The notes under the pieces are model-generated. The model was not told the DNA's origin. It saw only the letters and a list, made by a program, of their open reading frames with translations, and ran no database searches. Below are positions 43,259-52,389 of a DNA stretch of 64,000 nt, one piece after another. The translations under genes were made by a program, and so were the position numbers. Position 1 is the first letter of the stretch; every line of letters starts with the position of its first letter. The stretch is from Firmicutes bacterium ZOR0006 (lineage in GTDB: Bacteria > Bacillota_I > Bacilli_A > Culicoidibacterales > ZOR0006), in the NCBI GenBank assembly GCA_000798955.1, contig JTLC01000028.1, positions 1 to 64,000 of the forward strand. The letters run 5' to 3'.

Positions 43259-44497
43259 ATGAATGTTAGACGGCAAGCAGTTGAAGCACTGCAAAAAATT
43301 TTGAATGAAGGTGCGTATTCAAATTTAACAATTCACGCCATTTTAACAAGCCAAAAAGAGTATACGAGTCAAGAAGCAGGATTTTTAACTGAGCTAGTTT
43401 ATGGAACTTTACAGCATAAATTGACAATTGAATATTACTTTGAACCACTTTTAGAAGGAAAAAAATTAAAACCATGGTTACGGACGTTATTACTAGTAAG
43501 TGGGTATCAGTTAATTTATTTACCAAATATTCCAGAACACGCTATTCTTGATGAAGCGACGAAAATTGCCCATCAAAAAGGTGATCGTCAGGCAGCAAAA
43601 TTTGTGACGGCGATTTTACGCAATTTTTTACGAGCACCACGCCCAACATTAGAAGCGATTACTGATCCATTAAAGCGACTCAGTATTGAGACTTCACACC
43701 CACTATGGATTGTGAAATTACTAGCAAAACAATATGATTTTGCGACAGCAACGGCGATTTGTCGTCATAATAACCAGCCACCACTTAAAACAGCACGAGT
43801 GAATCGGCTTAAAAATGAAGTGTTACCTGCGGAATTTATCCCAGGACATTATCCACAAAGCGTTATTTTGACAAAAGGAAATATTGGTAATACAGCAGCG
43901 TTTACGAAAGGCTTAGTTTCAATTCAAGATGAAGCTTCGATGCAAGTAGCGCCAATGCTTGACCCACAACCAGGTGAGTATATTTTAGATATGTGTGCCG
44001 CACCGGGCGGAAAAACGTGTCATTTAGCAGAGTTAATGAATAACACAGGGACAATTATTGCCAATGATGTTCATGAACATAAACTCGCACTGATTCAAAA
44101 CCAAGCACAACGATTAGGGATTACTTGTATTGAAACCATTTGTCATGATGCAACGGCACTAGCGACAGTGTTTGCTCCTGAAAGCTTTGATCGTATTTTA
44201 GTCGATGCACCGTGTTCAGGTTTAGGCGTGATTCGACGTAAACCTGAAATTCGTTATAATATTCAACCACAAGATTTAGATGCCCTTATTACGATTCAAC
44301 AGACAATTTTACAGACAGCAATAAAGCTAGTAAAGCCAGGTGGTACAATTGTCTATAGTACATGTACGACAAATAAAAAAGAAAATGAAAAACAATTCGG
44401 GCAGTTAACAGATGTAACTGTTCTAGCGCAACATCAATTTACAGGTGATGATGGCTTAAGCGATGGTTTCTTCATTGCAAAATTGCAAAAACACTAA
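43259..44497 (+). CDS. rsmB: 16S rRNA (cytosine(967)-C5)-methyltransferase
   Basis: RsmB/Sun m5C methyltransferase. 412 aa: an N-terminal NusB-like helical domain (about 1-130) and a SAM-dependent domain with MCAAPGGKTCHLAELM, DAPCSGLGVIRRKPE and the nucleophile in STCTT. RBS GTAGGAAA and family length favour ATG 43259. Last gene of the operon, closed by a strong terminator. Confidence 0.94.
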   Translation: MNVRRQAVEALQKILNEGAYSNLTIHAILTSQKEYTSQEAGFLTELVYGTLQHKLTIEYYFEPLLEGKKLKPWLRTLLLVSGYQLIYLPNIPEHAILDEATKIAHQKGDRQAAKFVTAILRNFLRAPRPTLEAITDPLKRLSIETSHPLWIVKLLAKQYDFATATAICRHNNQPPLKTARVNRLKNEVLPAEFIPGHYPQSVILTKGNIGNTAAFTKGLVSIQDEASMQVAPMLDPQPGEYILDMCAAPGGKTCHLAELMNNTGTIIANDVHEHKLALIQNQAQRLGITCIETICHDATALATVFAPESFDRILVDAPCSGLGVIRRKPEIRYNIQPQDLDALITIQQTILQTAIKLVKPGGTIVYSTCTTNKKENEKQFGQLTDVTVLAQHQFTGDDGLSDGFFIAKLQKH

Positions 44498-44505
44498 GAA
44501 GCAAG

Positions 44506-44540
44506 CGAACACTGAGGTCAAAATCAGTGTTCGTTTTTTT
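44506..44540 (+). terminator. Operon terminator after rsmB
   Basis: CGAACACTGA (44506-44515) pairs with TCAGTGTTCG (44524-44533), then seven T's. Confidence 0.92.
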
Positions 44541-44619
44541 TAAGAGTAAAAAAATTGTATTCAGTAAAGAAATAGGTTAAGATGAAAAAAATGACAGCAA
44601 TAACGAGAGGAGTGAAAAC

Positions 44620-45849
44620 GTGATTACAGTTATTTTAGATTCGGCCCAAGCTGCCTTTATGCATGTCGGGATTTTACTCACAACAGTATTAGTAGCAGTG
44701 AGTATTCTTAACTATTTAACAAAAGGAAGCTGGGTACAAAAAATTGAACAAACAAAGAAAGTTCAACCACTTTTTGCTTCAGCCTTAGGAGGAAGTCCAG
44801 GAGATGGTACCACGATGATGTTGGTACCACTATATGCCCGTGGGCATTTAAGTTTTGGTTCGATGATTGCAACCTATTTAAATACAACAGGTGACTCATC
44901 TTTTGTTGTAATGGCAGCAAGCTTACCATTGTTTATTTTCTTATTTACAATTAAGTTCCTGATTGGGACAATCAGTGCATATATCTTGGATTTTTTGGGG
45001 ATTGGTAAAAAAATTTGGCAAGCTGATTACCAAGCAGTGATGACCAAAACACCAAGTCATGAAGAGGTCGAAGATGCGGAACATGAAACTGAGCTGACAC
45101 GTTCAGAACGTTTTTTTGGTCAAAATCCTACCAAACGCCCTGAACATATCGGTCACTTTGAAGGCGATGAATTTGATGTCATCTTACACCATCAAGAAAA
45201 TGAAACATCAACAGAAAAATTTGCTTTATTGCATAGCGTACTATATCTCGTCTACTGGGGATTTATTATTTTCTCTTTACTCTTAAATATTCCAGTGATT
45301 GATTTTTCTGTTTTCCGCAGTATTGGTATTGATGTTACTGCAATTGCGCCACTTTTTAGTGTAGTTGCCATTCTGTATTGCGTGGGATATACGATTATTG
45401 CCCAAAAGATATGGTCTGATAATAATCATGAAGAGGAAGAGAGTCGGATGCTAAATTTACGTGAGCTTTTCATTCACAATGCCGAAAAAGCAGCATCATT
45501 AATTAGTAAAATCTTCTTAGCATACGTCTTTTTTAATGGTATTGTTGCTCTCATTGGTGAAGCAACGATTGCTCAATACTTTGCTCAAGCGGGAATAGCG
45601 AGTATTTTTCTTGCTGTTGTAATTGCAATGATTCCCGGATGTGGTCCTCAAGTTGCTTTTGCAACATTGACATTTGGAAGTGGTGGGTTAATTCCATTAT
45701 CAGCCTTAATCGCGAATCAAGTGGCACAACTAGGTGATTCAGCATTTGTTGGTTTGTCATTAGCACGACGATCAACGACAGTAGCAATTATATTAAATGC
45801 TGCCATTGGGTTAGTTGTTGGCTTAATTGCGTATTTTATTGGTATTTAA
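44620..45849 (+). CDS. Putative 10-TM metal exporter (ArsP_2/PF11449-like)
   Basis: 409-aa polytopic protein with two related halves, each with a glycine-rich signature: SALGGSPGDGTTMMLVPLY with ATYLNTTGDSSF, and IPGCGPQVAFATL with NQVAQLGDSAF. This matches the family called putative 10-TM heavy-metal or manganese transporter. A charged, His- and acid-containing cytoplasmic loop (about residues 140-205) separates the halves and may sense or bind metal. Starts with GTG at 44620 behind GAGAGGAG. Substrate unproven. Confidence 0.82.
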   Translation: MITVILDSAQAAFMHVGILLTTVLVAVSILNYLTKGSWVQKIEQTKKVQPLFASALGGSPGDGTTMMLVPLYARGHLSFGSMIATYLNTTGDSSFVVMAASLPLFIFLFTIKFLIGTISAYILDFLGIGKKIWQADYQAVMTKTPSHEEVEDAEHETELTRSERFFGQNPTKRPEHIGHFEGDEFDVILHHQENETSTEKFALLHSVLYLVYWGFIIFSLLLNIPVIDFSVFRSIGIDVTAIAPLFSVVAILYCVGYTIIAQKIWSDNNHEEEESRMLNLRELFIHNAEKAASLISKIFLAYVFFNGIVALIGEATIAQYFAQAGIASIFLAVVIAMIPGCGPQVAFATLTFGSGGLIPLSALIANQVAQLGDSAFVGLSLARRSTTVAIILNAAIGLVVGLIAYFIGI

Positions 45850-45875
45850 AACAGTGTTCACACACTGTTTTTTTA
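45849..45875 (+). terminator. Terminator
   Basis: ACAGTGT-tcac-ACACTGT followed by T's, at the end of the exporter-like gene. Confidence 0.85.
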
Positions 45876-45891
45876 TATGAAAACAAAAAAC

Positions 45892-45961
45892 TTGCAAAAA
45901 AAACCGATAAGAATTATAATTAAATTACAAAAAAGTCGTTTATGCAGACTTTTGTTTTTTT
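45892..45961 (+). promoter_or_regulatory. Promoter followed by terminator-like leader
   Basis: TTGCAA (45892-45897), 17-bp spacer, TATAAT (45915-45920). Only about 10 bp beyond the predicted start lies AAAGTC-n9-GACTTTTGTTTTTT (45932-45960), which looks like an early terminator. It may be an attenuator for the gene at 46018 or the end of a tiny RNA. Confidence 0.5.
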
Positions 45962-46017
45962 ATGTTGAATTTAAGTTGGAAAAAAAGGAATTTGAAATTA
46001 AGGCGGTGTGGGAGCAA

Positions 46018-46401
46018 ATGGGTCGAAAGCTACTATTACGGTGGTCGCCAACAATTGTAATTTTGGGATTTATAGTATTTATTATTTTAGAAAAATATTT
46101 CTGTGTGCATAAAGAGACAGTCAATGATTTTCTCATTACGATGATTTTTTTACTTATTGTTTTACCGATTATCTTTTTATTGCAGGGGATGTACAGTTAT
46201 TATTTTAATCAAAACATTCAAAAGAATTATGTCATTTCGTTGGGAATTTGGATGGTGAGTAGTTTGATTGTCGCACCAGAAGCAAACAGTATTTATGTTT
46301 TTATTTATAGTATTTGCTTTTGGTTAGGAGTATTAATTACATGGCTATTTAAGCGGACCTATGTGCCATTGGGCGATTATGATGCATCGGAAGAAGTTTA
46401 A
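46018..46401 (+). CDS. Membrane protein of unknown function
   Basis: 127 aa with four hydrophobic helices (about 14-32, 45-68, 82-98, 100-118) and an acidic tail. Not recognised. The frame is open further upstream to 45877 but that part runs through the leader hairpin; ATG 46018 follows GTGGGAG closely. No terminator before the leuS leader. Confidence 0.6.
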   Translation: MGRKLLLRWSPTIVILGFIVFIILEKYFCVHKETVNDFLITMIFLLIVLPIIFLLQGMYSYYFNQNIQKNYVISLGIWMVSSLIVAPEANSIYVFIYSICFWLGVLITWLFKRTYVPLGDYDASEEV

Positions 46402-46434
46402 TGATATTTCTTGCAAAAAAGCCGAAAATCAGAC

Positions 46435-46463
46435 TAGTCAGTCAGAAAAAAACATGGTACAAT
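46435..46463 (+). promoter_or_regulatory. leuS promoter
   Basis: TACAAT (46458-46463) with TGg; TAGTCA (46435-46440) at 17-bp spacing. Confidence 0.6.
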
Positions 46464-46469
46464 AGGCGA

Positions 46470-46705
46470 GAATTAAATAGTAAATGACTGTGAACAAGAG
46501 TAGTAACAGCGACGTTTTTTAACAGAGACTTACTGGTTGGTGTGAAGTAAGAAAAAACAACTGTGAACTCGCTTGGGAGTTGATATGGGGTAATAACCAT
46601 ATCCGTGAATCTGCGTCAAAGAAGAAGAGGGCATAGCTATCTGGCTATGAACTAAGGTGGTACCGCGAGTAAACTCGTCCTTAGCATAAGGACGAGTCTT
46701 TTTTT
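46470..46705 (+). promoter_or_regulatory. T-box leader of leuS
   Basis: tRNA-sensing riboswitch. The conserved T-box AAGGTGGTACCGCG is at 46654-46667, and a terminator CTCGTCCTTA-gca-TAAGGACGAG plus T-run is at 46674-46705. In the stem I region GAACTCGC suggests a CTC (Leu) specifier at 46568-46570, which matches the downstream gene. Uncharged tRNA-Leu binding should permit read-through. The stem I fold itself was not computed. Confidence 0.9.
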
Positions 46706-46745
46706 GTGGCATAACCGCTAAAAAAATGAGATAGGAGCATTTATT

Positions 46746-49199
46746 ATGAGTTTTAATCATCAAACAATTGAAAAAAAATGGCAAGATTATTGGGCTAAAA
46801 ACCACACATTTAAAACAGGAACAGATGCCACGAAGCCAAAATATTATGCGTTAGATATGTTCCCATATCCAAGTGGAGCTGGTCTTCACGTGGGGCATCC
46901 TGAAGGCTACACAGCAACTGATATTTTATCACGGGCAAAACGGATGCAAGGATTTAATGTTTTACACCCGATGGGATGGGATGCTTTCGGATTACCAGCT
47001 GAACAATATGCACTTGATACGGGAAATGATCCAGCTGAATTTACGAAATTGAATATTGATAACTTCCGCCGTCAAATTCAAGCACTTGGCTTCTCATATG
47101 ACTGGGATCGTGAAATTAGTACGACAGATCCAGAATACTACAAATGGACACAATGGATTTTCACGCAATTAATGACACATAAATATGATCATGAATTGAA
47201 AAAAGCGGTACCAACAGATAATCCAGAAGAAGCATTAGCGCAAGTAAAAGAAGTACCAGTTAACTGGTGTGAAGCTTTAGGAACCGTCCTTGCAAACGAA
47301 GAAGTTATTGATGGATTATCAGAACGTGGCGGACATCCAGTTGTACGGAAACCAATGCGTCAATGGGTCTTGAAAATTGCAGAATATGCAGATCGTTTAT
47401 TAGAAGGTTTAGATGATATCGATTGGCCAGAATCAACAAAAGAAATGCAACGGAACTGGATTGGACGTTCTGAAGGTGCTCATGTTGATTTCCAAATTGC
47501 TGGAACCGAGCATACGTTTACGGTCTTCACAACGCGTCCGGATACACTATATGGAGTAACATATGCGGTGTTAGCACCAGAACATACGCTTGTTGATGAA
47601 ATTACAACGCCAGAGCATGCCCAAGCAGTTGCAGCCTATAAAAAACAAGTGGAAACAAAATCAGATCTTGAGCGTACCGAGTTAGCCAAAGAAAAAACAG
47701 GTGTGTTTACAGGCGCGTATGCGATTCATCCGGTGACGGGCGAACAAGTTGAATTATGGATTGCTGATTATGTCTTAGCAACATATGGAACAGGTGCGGT
47801 TATGGCGGTACCAGCTCATGACGAACGTGATTATGAATTTGCGAAAAACTTCAATTTACCAATCAAACAAGTCATTGAAGGTGATGTCAGCGAAGCAGCA
47901 ATGACTGGTGATGCAACACACATCAACTCAGGAATTTTAGATGGATTAAATAATGAAGCCGCAAAACAAGCAATGATTGAGTGGTTAGAGGCAAGCAATA
48001 AAGGGAAGCGTCAGGTGAACTACAAATTACGTGATTGGTTATTTAGCCGTCAACGTTATTGGGGAGAACCAATTCCAGTTATTCATTGGGAAGATGGAAC
48101 AATGACAGCATTACCAAAAGCAGATTTACCATTAGTGTTACCAGTAATGGACAACATTAAGCCATCAGGAACGGGTGAATCACCATTAGCGAATGCCACT
48201 GAGTGGCTACATGTTGATGGGGCAAACTATGGTCGCCCAGGGCAAGTTGGACGTCGCGAGACGAATACAATGCCACAATGGGCGGGAAGCTGCTGGTATT
48301 ATTTACGTTACGCTGATCCAAAAAATGATGAATATTTAATCGATCCAGAAATCGCTAAAGAATGGTTACCAACAGATATTTACATTGGTGGTGCTGAGCA
48401 TTCGGTGCTTCACTTATTATATGCTCGCTTCTGGCACAAATTCTTATTTGATTTAGGTGTTGTTCCAACTGATGAACCTTTCGCAAAATTGTTCCACCAA
48501 GGAATGATTTTAGGTGAAAACAATGAGAAAATGTCAAAATCAAAAGGGAATGTCGTGAATCCGGATGATATCGTTGCTTCGCATGGAGCCGATACATTAC
48601 GTGTGTACGAAATGTTCATGGGACCACTTGAAGCAGGAATTCCATGGTCAACAGAAGGATTAGATGGAGCACGTCGTTTCTTAGATCGTATTTGGCGTTT
48701 ATTTGTGGAAATGGATCGCATCACGGAAACAAATGATGGGAAATTAGATAAAGTTTACCATGCAACAGTGAAGAAAGTGACAGAAGACTATGATAAGTTA
48801 GGCTTCAATACCGCAATCTCACAAATGATGATTTTCATTAATGAAGCGTACAAAGCGGAAACATTGCCAAAAGCATATGCCTTAGGATTCTTACAATTAT
48901 TAAATCCAATTGCACCACATGTTACCCAAGAGTTATGGGAAATGTTAGGACAAACAGCAGATTTAAGCTATGCAGCTTGGCCAACATATGACGAAAGTAA
49001 GTTAGTTGAAAGCGAAATTCAAATCGTTGTTCAAGTAAACGGAAAAGTTCGTGCGAAATTACTCGTCGCAGCTGATATTAGCAAAGAAGAACTCGAAGCA
49101 GCAGCCTTATCAGACAGCAAAGTTCAAGAATACACAGCGGACAAAGACATTCGTAAAGTCATCGTCGTACCAAAAAAACTCGTAAATATCGTAGTATAG
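46746..49199 (+). CDS. leuS: Leucyl-tRNA synthetase
   Basis: Charges tRNA-Leu. 817 aa, class Ia: HIGH-type motif [13 protein letters not shown] (about residue 45), a CP1 editing domain (about 220-420; [21 protein letters not shown]), KMSKS motif EKMSKSKGN (about residue 595) and an anticodon-binding/C-terminal region. Controlled by the T-box upstream. The first structured repeat begins three bases after the stop codon, and no ordinary terminator follows. Confidence 0.98.
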   Translation: MSFNHQTIEKKWQDYWAKNHTFKTGTDATKPKYYALDMFPYPSGAGLHVGHPEGYTATDILSRAKRMQGFNVLHPMGWDAFGLPAEQYALDTGNDPAEFTKLNIDNFRRQIQALGFSYDWDREISTTDPEYYKWTQWIFTQLMTHKYDHELKKAVPTDNPEEALAQVKEVPVNWCEALGTVLANEEVIDGLSERGGHPVVRKPMRQWVLKIAEYADRLLEGLDDIDWPESTKEMQRNWIGRSEGAHVDFQIAGTEHTFTVFTTRPDTLYGVTYAVLAPEHTLVDEITTPEHAQAVAAYKKQVETKSDLERTELAKEKTGVFTGAYAIHPVTGEQVELWIADYVLATYGTGAVMAVPAHDERDYEFAKNFNLPIKQVIEGDVSEAAMTGDATHINSGILDGLNNEAAKQAMIEWLEASNKGKRQVNYKLRDWLFSRQRYWGEPIPVIHWEDGTMTALPKADLPLVLPVMDNIKPSGTGESPLANATEWLHVDGANYGRPGQVGRRETNTMPQWAGSCWYYLRYADPKNDEYLIDPEIAKEWLPTDIYIGGAEHSVLHLLYARFWHKFLFDLGVVPTDEPFAKLFHQGMILGENNEKMSKSKGNVVNPDDIVASHGADTLRVYEMFMGPLEAGIPWSTEGLDGARRFLDRIWRLFVEMDRITETNDGKLDKVYHATVKKVTEDYDKLGFNTAISQMMIFINEAYKAETLPKAYALGFLQLLNPIAPHVTQELWEMLGQTADLSYAAWPTYDESKLVESEIQIVVQVNGKVRAKLLVAADISKEELEAAALSDSKVQEYTADKDIRKVIVVPKKLVNIVV

Positions 49200-49202
49200 C
49201 GA

Positions 49203-49282
49203 GTGCTGACTGCGGTGCTATCAGCCAAGTAATCTTAGGATAGCATCAAGACGGTAAAAAAATGAGCACGTTTAAAAAGAGA
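49203..49282 (+). repeat. Structured repeat unit R1 (short form, 80 bp)
   Basis: GTGCTGACTGCGG, then hairpin 1 TGCTATC (49216-49222) / GATAGCA (49239-49245), whose loop holds CCAAGTAA. It ends GAGCACGTTTAAAAAGAGA. The outer GTGCT pairs with AGCAC. The second hairpin of the full units is missing. Confidence 0.8.
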
Positions 49283-49427
49283 GCGCTGACACCGTTTTTC
49301 ACACCAAGTTTATAAGGTGAAAAAGCAATGGCGACGAAAATAAGGAAATGACTGGGCTCATAGAAAATGAGTTCAGTCATTTTCGATTTTCAGCCAATTG
49401 CTAGGTGGAAGCGTGTTTAAAAAGAGA
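49283..49427 (+). repeat. Structured repeat unit R2 (type B, 145 bp)
   Basis: Starts GCGCTGACACCG and ends GGAAGCGTGTTTAAAAAGAGA. Hairpin 1: TTTTTCAC / GTGAAAAA around a CCAAGT loop. Hairpin 2: AGCAATGGC (49324-49332) / GCCAATTGCT (49393-49402), GAAAAT / ATTTTC, AAATGACTG (49346-49354) / CAGTCATTT (49374-49382), and an inner CTCAT / ATGAG. Confidence 0.85.
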
Positions 49428-49569
49428 GTGCTGACGTCGGTACTATCATACCCAGTAAGTCGAGGATAGTATCAAGGCGGTATGTGAAAAAAGGAATAAA
49501 TGAGAACGAATGATTCAATCCTTTATTTCGTTTTCACGAGCCTTGAAGACGGAAGCATGAGTATAGAGA
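49428..49569 (+). repeat. Structured repeat unit R3 (142 bp)
   Basis: GTGCTGACGTCGG, hairpin 1 TACTATC (49441-49447) / GATAGTA (49465-49471), then a long hairpin 2 with GTGAAAA...GGAATAAA against TTTATTTCGTTTTCAC, ending GGAAGCATGAGTATAGAGA. Confidence 0.85.
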
Positions 49570-49754
49570 GTGTGAGCATGATGCCATTCATGGCATCAAA
49601 GCGTGATGAAAAATAAGGAAACCGAGCTTCACAAAAAAGGAGAGTAGTCACTTAGTGCTAACTAGTATTTTAAATCAGGAAACGGGCTTTGACTTGGAGC
49701 AACAAAATCGGTATAGTTAAAAGGACACCAGGGGTTATTGGAGGGGGGTTATGA
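49570..49754 (+). repeat. Degenerate repeat unit R4 and flank
   Basis: GTGTGAGCATGATGCCA-ttca-TGGCATC (stem 49580-49586 / 49591-49597) continues the 142-bp phase but is decayed beyond that. No terminator, promoter or gene is clear from about 49620 to the SDR start, apart from its RBS GGAGGGGGG. Confidence 0.55.
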
Positions 49755-50516
49755 ATGAAAGAAAAGCTATTAGTAAATAAGATAGCACTTGTTACGGCAG
49801 CAACTCAGGGAATTGGTCTGGCGAGTGCGATTAAGTTAGCAGAAAACGGAGCGACCGTTTACCTTGCGGTCCGGCGTGTAGAAGATACCCAACTATTGAT
49901 TGAACCATATCGAAGCAAAGGATTCGATTTGCAAGTAGTCTATTTTGATGCAACAAAACCAGAAACATTAGAAACGAGTATCCAAACGGTTTTGTATGAA
50001 CAAAGTAGAATTGACATTTTAGTGAATAATTATGGGACTGGCAAGCCACAAAAAGATTTTGATATTGTCAATACAAGTGAAGCAGACTTTTTACAGATTG
50101 TTGAGACAAATATTGCAACTGTTTATCGCTATACACAGTTAGTGTTGCCACACATGATGGCTCAGAATGCGGGAGTTATTATTAATATTTCGAGCGTAGC
50201 TGGTACCAATCCGGATGTCACACGTGTAGGCTATGGTGTTGCTAAAGCTGGGATAAATCATTTAACAGTGCAAACAGCCAAGCAGTATGGTAGCTACAAT
50301 ATTCGCTGTAATGCTGTTTTACCAGGAATGACAGCAACGACGGCAATGCTAGATAATATGCCAGCTGAATTTATCGAACAATTTTTGGTGCAAGTTCCAC
50401 TACAACGGGTTGGAACACCAGAAGATATTGCACAGGCGGTTTTATTCTTAGCAAGCGATCAAGCGAGTTATATTACCGGGGCTCTTCTCGAAGTAGCTGG
50501 GGGATTTGGTTTATAA
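49755..50516 (+). CDS. SDR dehydrogenase, 7-alpha-hydroxysteroid dehydrogenase-like
   Basis: 253-aa classical short-chain dehydrogenase: cofactor loop TAATQGIG, NNYG, and catalytic Ser/Tyr/Lys in ISSVAG and GYGVAKAG. From memory it closely follows the clostridial (C. absonum-type) bile-acid 7-alpha-HSDH: RIDILVNNYG, NIRCNAVLPG, VPLxRVGxPEDIA and a C-terminal EVAGGF. NADP use is suggested by the Arg after YLAV. Bile-acid activity is inference; another hydroxyacyl or sugar substrate is possible. Single gene between a repeat array and its own end. Confidence 0.85.
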   Translation: MKEKLLVNKIALVTAATQGIGLASAIKLAENGATVYLAVRRVEDTQLLIEPYRSKGFDLQVVYFDATKPETLETSIQTVLYEQSRIDILVNNYGTGKPQKDFDIVNTSEADFLQIVETNIATVYRYTQLVLPHMMAQNAGVIINISSVAGTNPDVTRVGYGVAKAGINHLTVQTAKQYGSYNIRCNAVLPGMTATTAMLDNMPAEFIEQFLVQVPLQRVGTPEDIAQAVLFLASDQASYITGALLEVAGGFGL

Positions 50517-50536
50517 ATCAAGATAATGGTAAAAAC

Positions 50537-50565
50537 TTGCTTTTATGTAGCGAATTTGCTATTAT
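50537..50565 (+). promoter_or_regulatory. Promoter of CorC-type gene
   Basis: TTGCTT (50537-50542), 17-bp spacer, TATTAT (50560-50565) with TGc. Confidence 0.65.
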
Positions 50566-50603
50566 ACTACATAATAATATTCATTAGGAGGAATTATATC
50601 ATT

Positions 50604-51944
50604 ATGGACGTAGATCCCGAATCGACAAACCTTATTTTTCAATTTATCTTGATTATTGTTTTAACAGCAGTGAATGCTTTTTTCTCATCAGCAGAAATGG
50701 CAATTATCTCGGTTAATCGTAATCGTATTAAAACATTAGCAGAGGAAGGCAATAAAAAAGCAAAAACGTTAGAAAAACTGATTGCAGATCCAACCAGCTT
50801 TTTATCAACAATTCAAGTTGGAATTACTTTTGCAGGATTCTTCTCAAGTGCCGCGGCAGCAACAAGTCTATCAGGTGTTTTTGGAGGCTATCTTACACAA
50901 TTTGGAATTCCTTACGGCGAAACAATTGCTTTAGTAATTGTCACAATTATTCTTTCATATATTACGCTTGTGTTTGGTGAGTTATTACCAAAACGCATTG
51001 CTTTACAAAATCCTGAAGCCGTAGCATTACGTTCAGCACAACCAATTGCATGGTTTTTAAAAGGGATGTCACCATTCGTCAAATTCCTGACGTTTTCAAC
51101 AAATTTATTTGTTCGTGCGTTAGGCTTTAAAACAGATGATTTAGATGAAAAAGTTTCCCGTGAAGAAATCAAATCATTGATTGAAGTCGGTCAAAGTCAC
51201 GGTGTGATTAATGATGTCGAAAAAGAAATGATGCACAATATTTTCGATTTTGATGAAATGACAGCACGTGAAATTATGACGCCACGGCCAAATGTGTATG
51301 CAATCGATATCAATGAATCTTTTAGTGAATATGTTGATGAGCTGATTGCGAATCAATATTCACGCGTACCGGTTTATGATGAAGAAATCGATAATATTAT
51401 CGGAATTCTTTATATCAAAGATATTTTGATTGCCGCCCGTAAAGTTGGCTTTGAACAGATTGCGGTGCGAGAATTGTTACAACCTGCTTTGTTTGTACCA
51501 GAACGCAAAAAAATTGATGAACTATTTAAAGAGTTACAAGCTCAGAAAAAACATATGGCAATCTTAGTCGATGAATATGGTGGTTTTTCGGGAATTGTGA
51601 CCCTTGAAGATTTAATTGAAGAAGTTATGGGTGAAATTGAAGATGAGTACGATGAGGCATTAGTACCAATTCGTAAACTTAATGATAATACCTATCTCTT
51701 AGATGGATTAGTACCTGTTCACGAAGTTGTTGAGGAGTTAGAACTTGACTTACCAACGGATTCACCAGACTTCGATACGATTAGTGGTTTTTTAGTTCAT
51801 TTACTTGGCTATATTCCGCAAGAAAATAGTACTGAAGTGATTACTTATGAAAACTTGACTTTCACAATTAAAAAAATTATCGATAAACGAATTGCGATTG
51901 TTGAATTGAAAATCAACAAAGAGCAAGAAGGAGTCGAAAAATAA
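50604..51944 (+). CDS. Hemolysin C/CorC-family membrane protein (CNNM-CBS)
   Basis: 446 aa. N-terminal DUF21/CNNM membrane domain (about 1-195, four helices; AFFSSAEMAIISVNRNRIK), two CBS domains (about 205-330; MTPRPNVYAID, RVPVYDEEIDNIIGILYIKD) and a C-terminal CorC/HlyC domain (about 345-435). Related Bacillota proteins (YhdP, MpfA) export magnesium. AGGAGGAATT fixes ATG 50604; the upstream in-frame extension runs over the promoter. Confidence 0.93.
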   Translation: MDVDPESTNLIFQFILIIVLTAVNAFFSSAEMAIISVNRNRIKTLAEEGNKKAKTLEKLIADPTSFLSTIQVGITFAGFFSSAAAATSLSGVFGGYLTQFGIPYGETIALVIVTIILSYITLVFGELLPKRIALQNPEAVALRSAQPIAWFLKGMSPFVKFLTFSTNLFVRALGFKTDDLDEKVSREEIKSLIEVGQSHGVINDVEKEMMHNIFDFDEMTAREIMTPRPNVYAIDINESFSEYVDELIANQYSRVPVYDEEIDNIIGILYIKDILIAARKVGFEQIAVRELLQPALFVPERKKIDELFKELQAQKKHMAILVDEYGGFSGIVTLEDLIEEVMGEIEDEYDEALVPIRKLNDNTYLLDGLVPVHEVVEELELDLPTDSPDFDTISGFLVHLLGYIPQENSTEVITYENLTFTIKKIIDKRIAIVELKINKEQEGVEK

Positions 51945-51975
51945 AAACAGGACCACTTTATGTGGTCCTGTTTTT
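51943..51975. terminator. Bidirectional terminator
   Basis: AAAAACAGGACCAC (51943-51956) pairs with GTGGTCCTGTTTTT (51962-51975). Confidence 0.92.
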
Positions 51976-51976
51976 A

Positions 51977-52360
51977 TTAGCGTTCATAAAGTTCAAGTGG
52001 TAATCCATCGGGATCTTGAAAAAAGGTGAAACGTTTCTGGGTAAATTCATCGATGCGAATTGGTTCGCAAAGAACGCCGTGGGCTTCTAAGTGTGCAATA
52101 ACAACAGCAATATCAACAACTTCAAAGGCGAGGTGGCGAAGGCCAGCTGCCTCTGGGCTGCTTAGACGTGCTGGTGGTTGCGGAAATGAGAAGAGTTCAA
52201 TTTGATTTTGACCAAGTTGGAGATCAAGTTTATATGAATCGCGCTCTTGGCGATACGTTTCAGCAAGAATGGGCAATTGTAAAATTTCCGTATAGAAGTA
52301 TTTAGAAACAGAGTAATCACTTGCAATGATAGCGACATGGTGTATATGTTGAAATAACAT
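51977..52360 (-). CDS. VOC-family metalloprotein (YwkD-like)
   Basis: 127 aa, glyoxalase fold. Metal ligands appear complete: HHVAI (N-terminal His), IELFSF (Glu), LRHLAFEV (His) and LELYE (C-terminal Glu). Closest to small lactoylglutathione-lyase-like proteins YwkD/SMU1112c; substrate unknown. RBS AAAGGAGC. Last gene of the minus-strand cluster. Confidence 0.88.
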   Translation of the reverse strand: MLFQHIHHVAIIASDYSVSKYFYTEILQLPILAETYRQERDSYKLDLQLGQNQIELFSFPQPPARLSSPEAAGLRHLAFEVVDIAVVIAHLEAHGVLCEPIRIDEFTQKRFTFFQDPDGLPLELYER

Positions 52361-52389
52361 GAAAAGTGCTCCTTTTACTGGATAAATTG

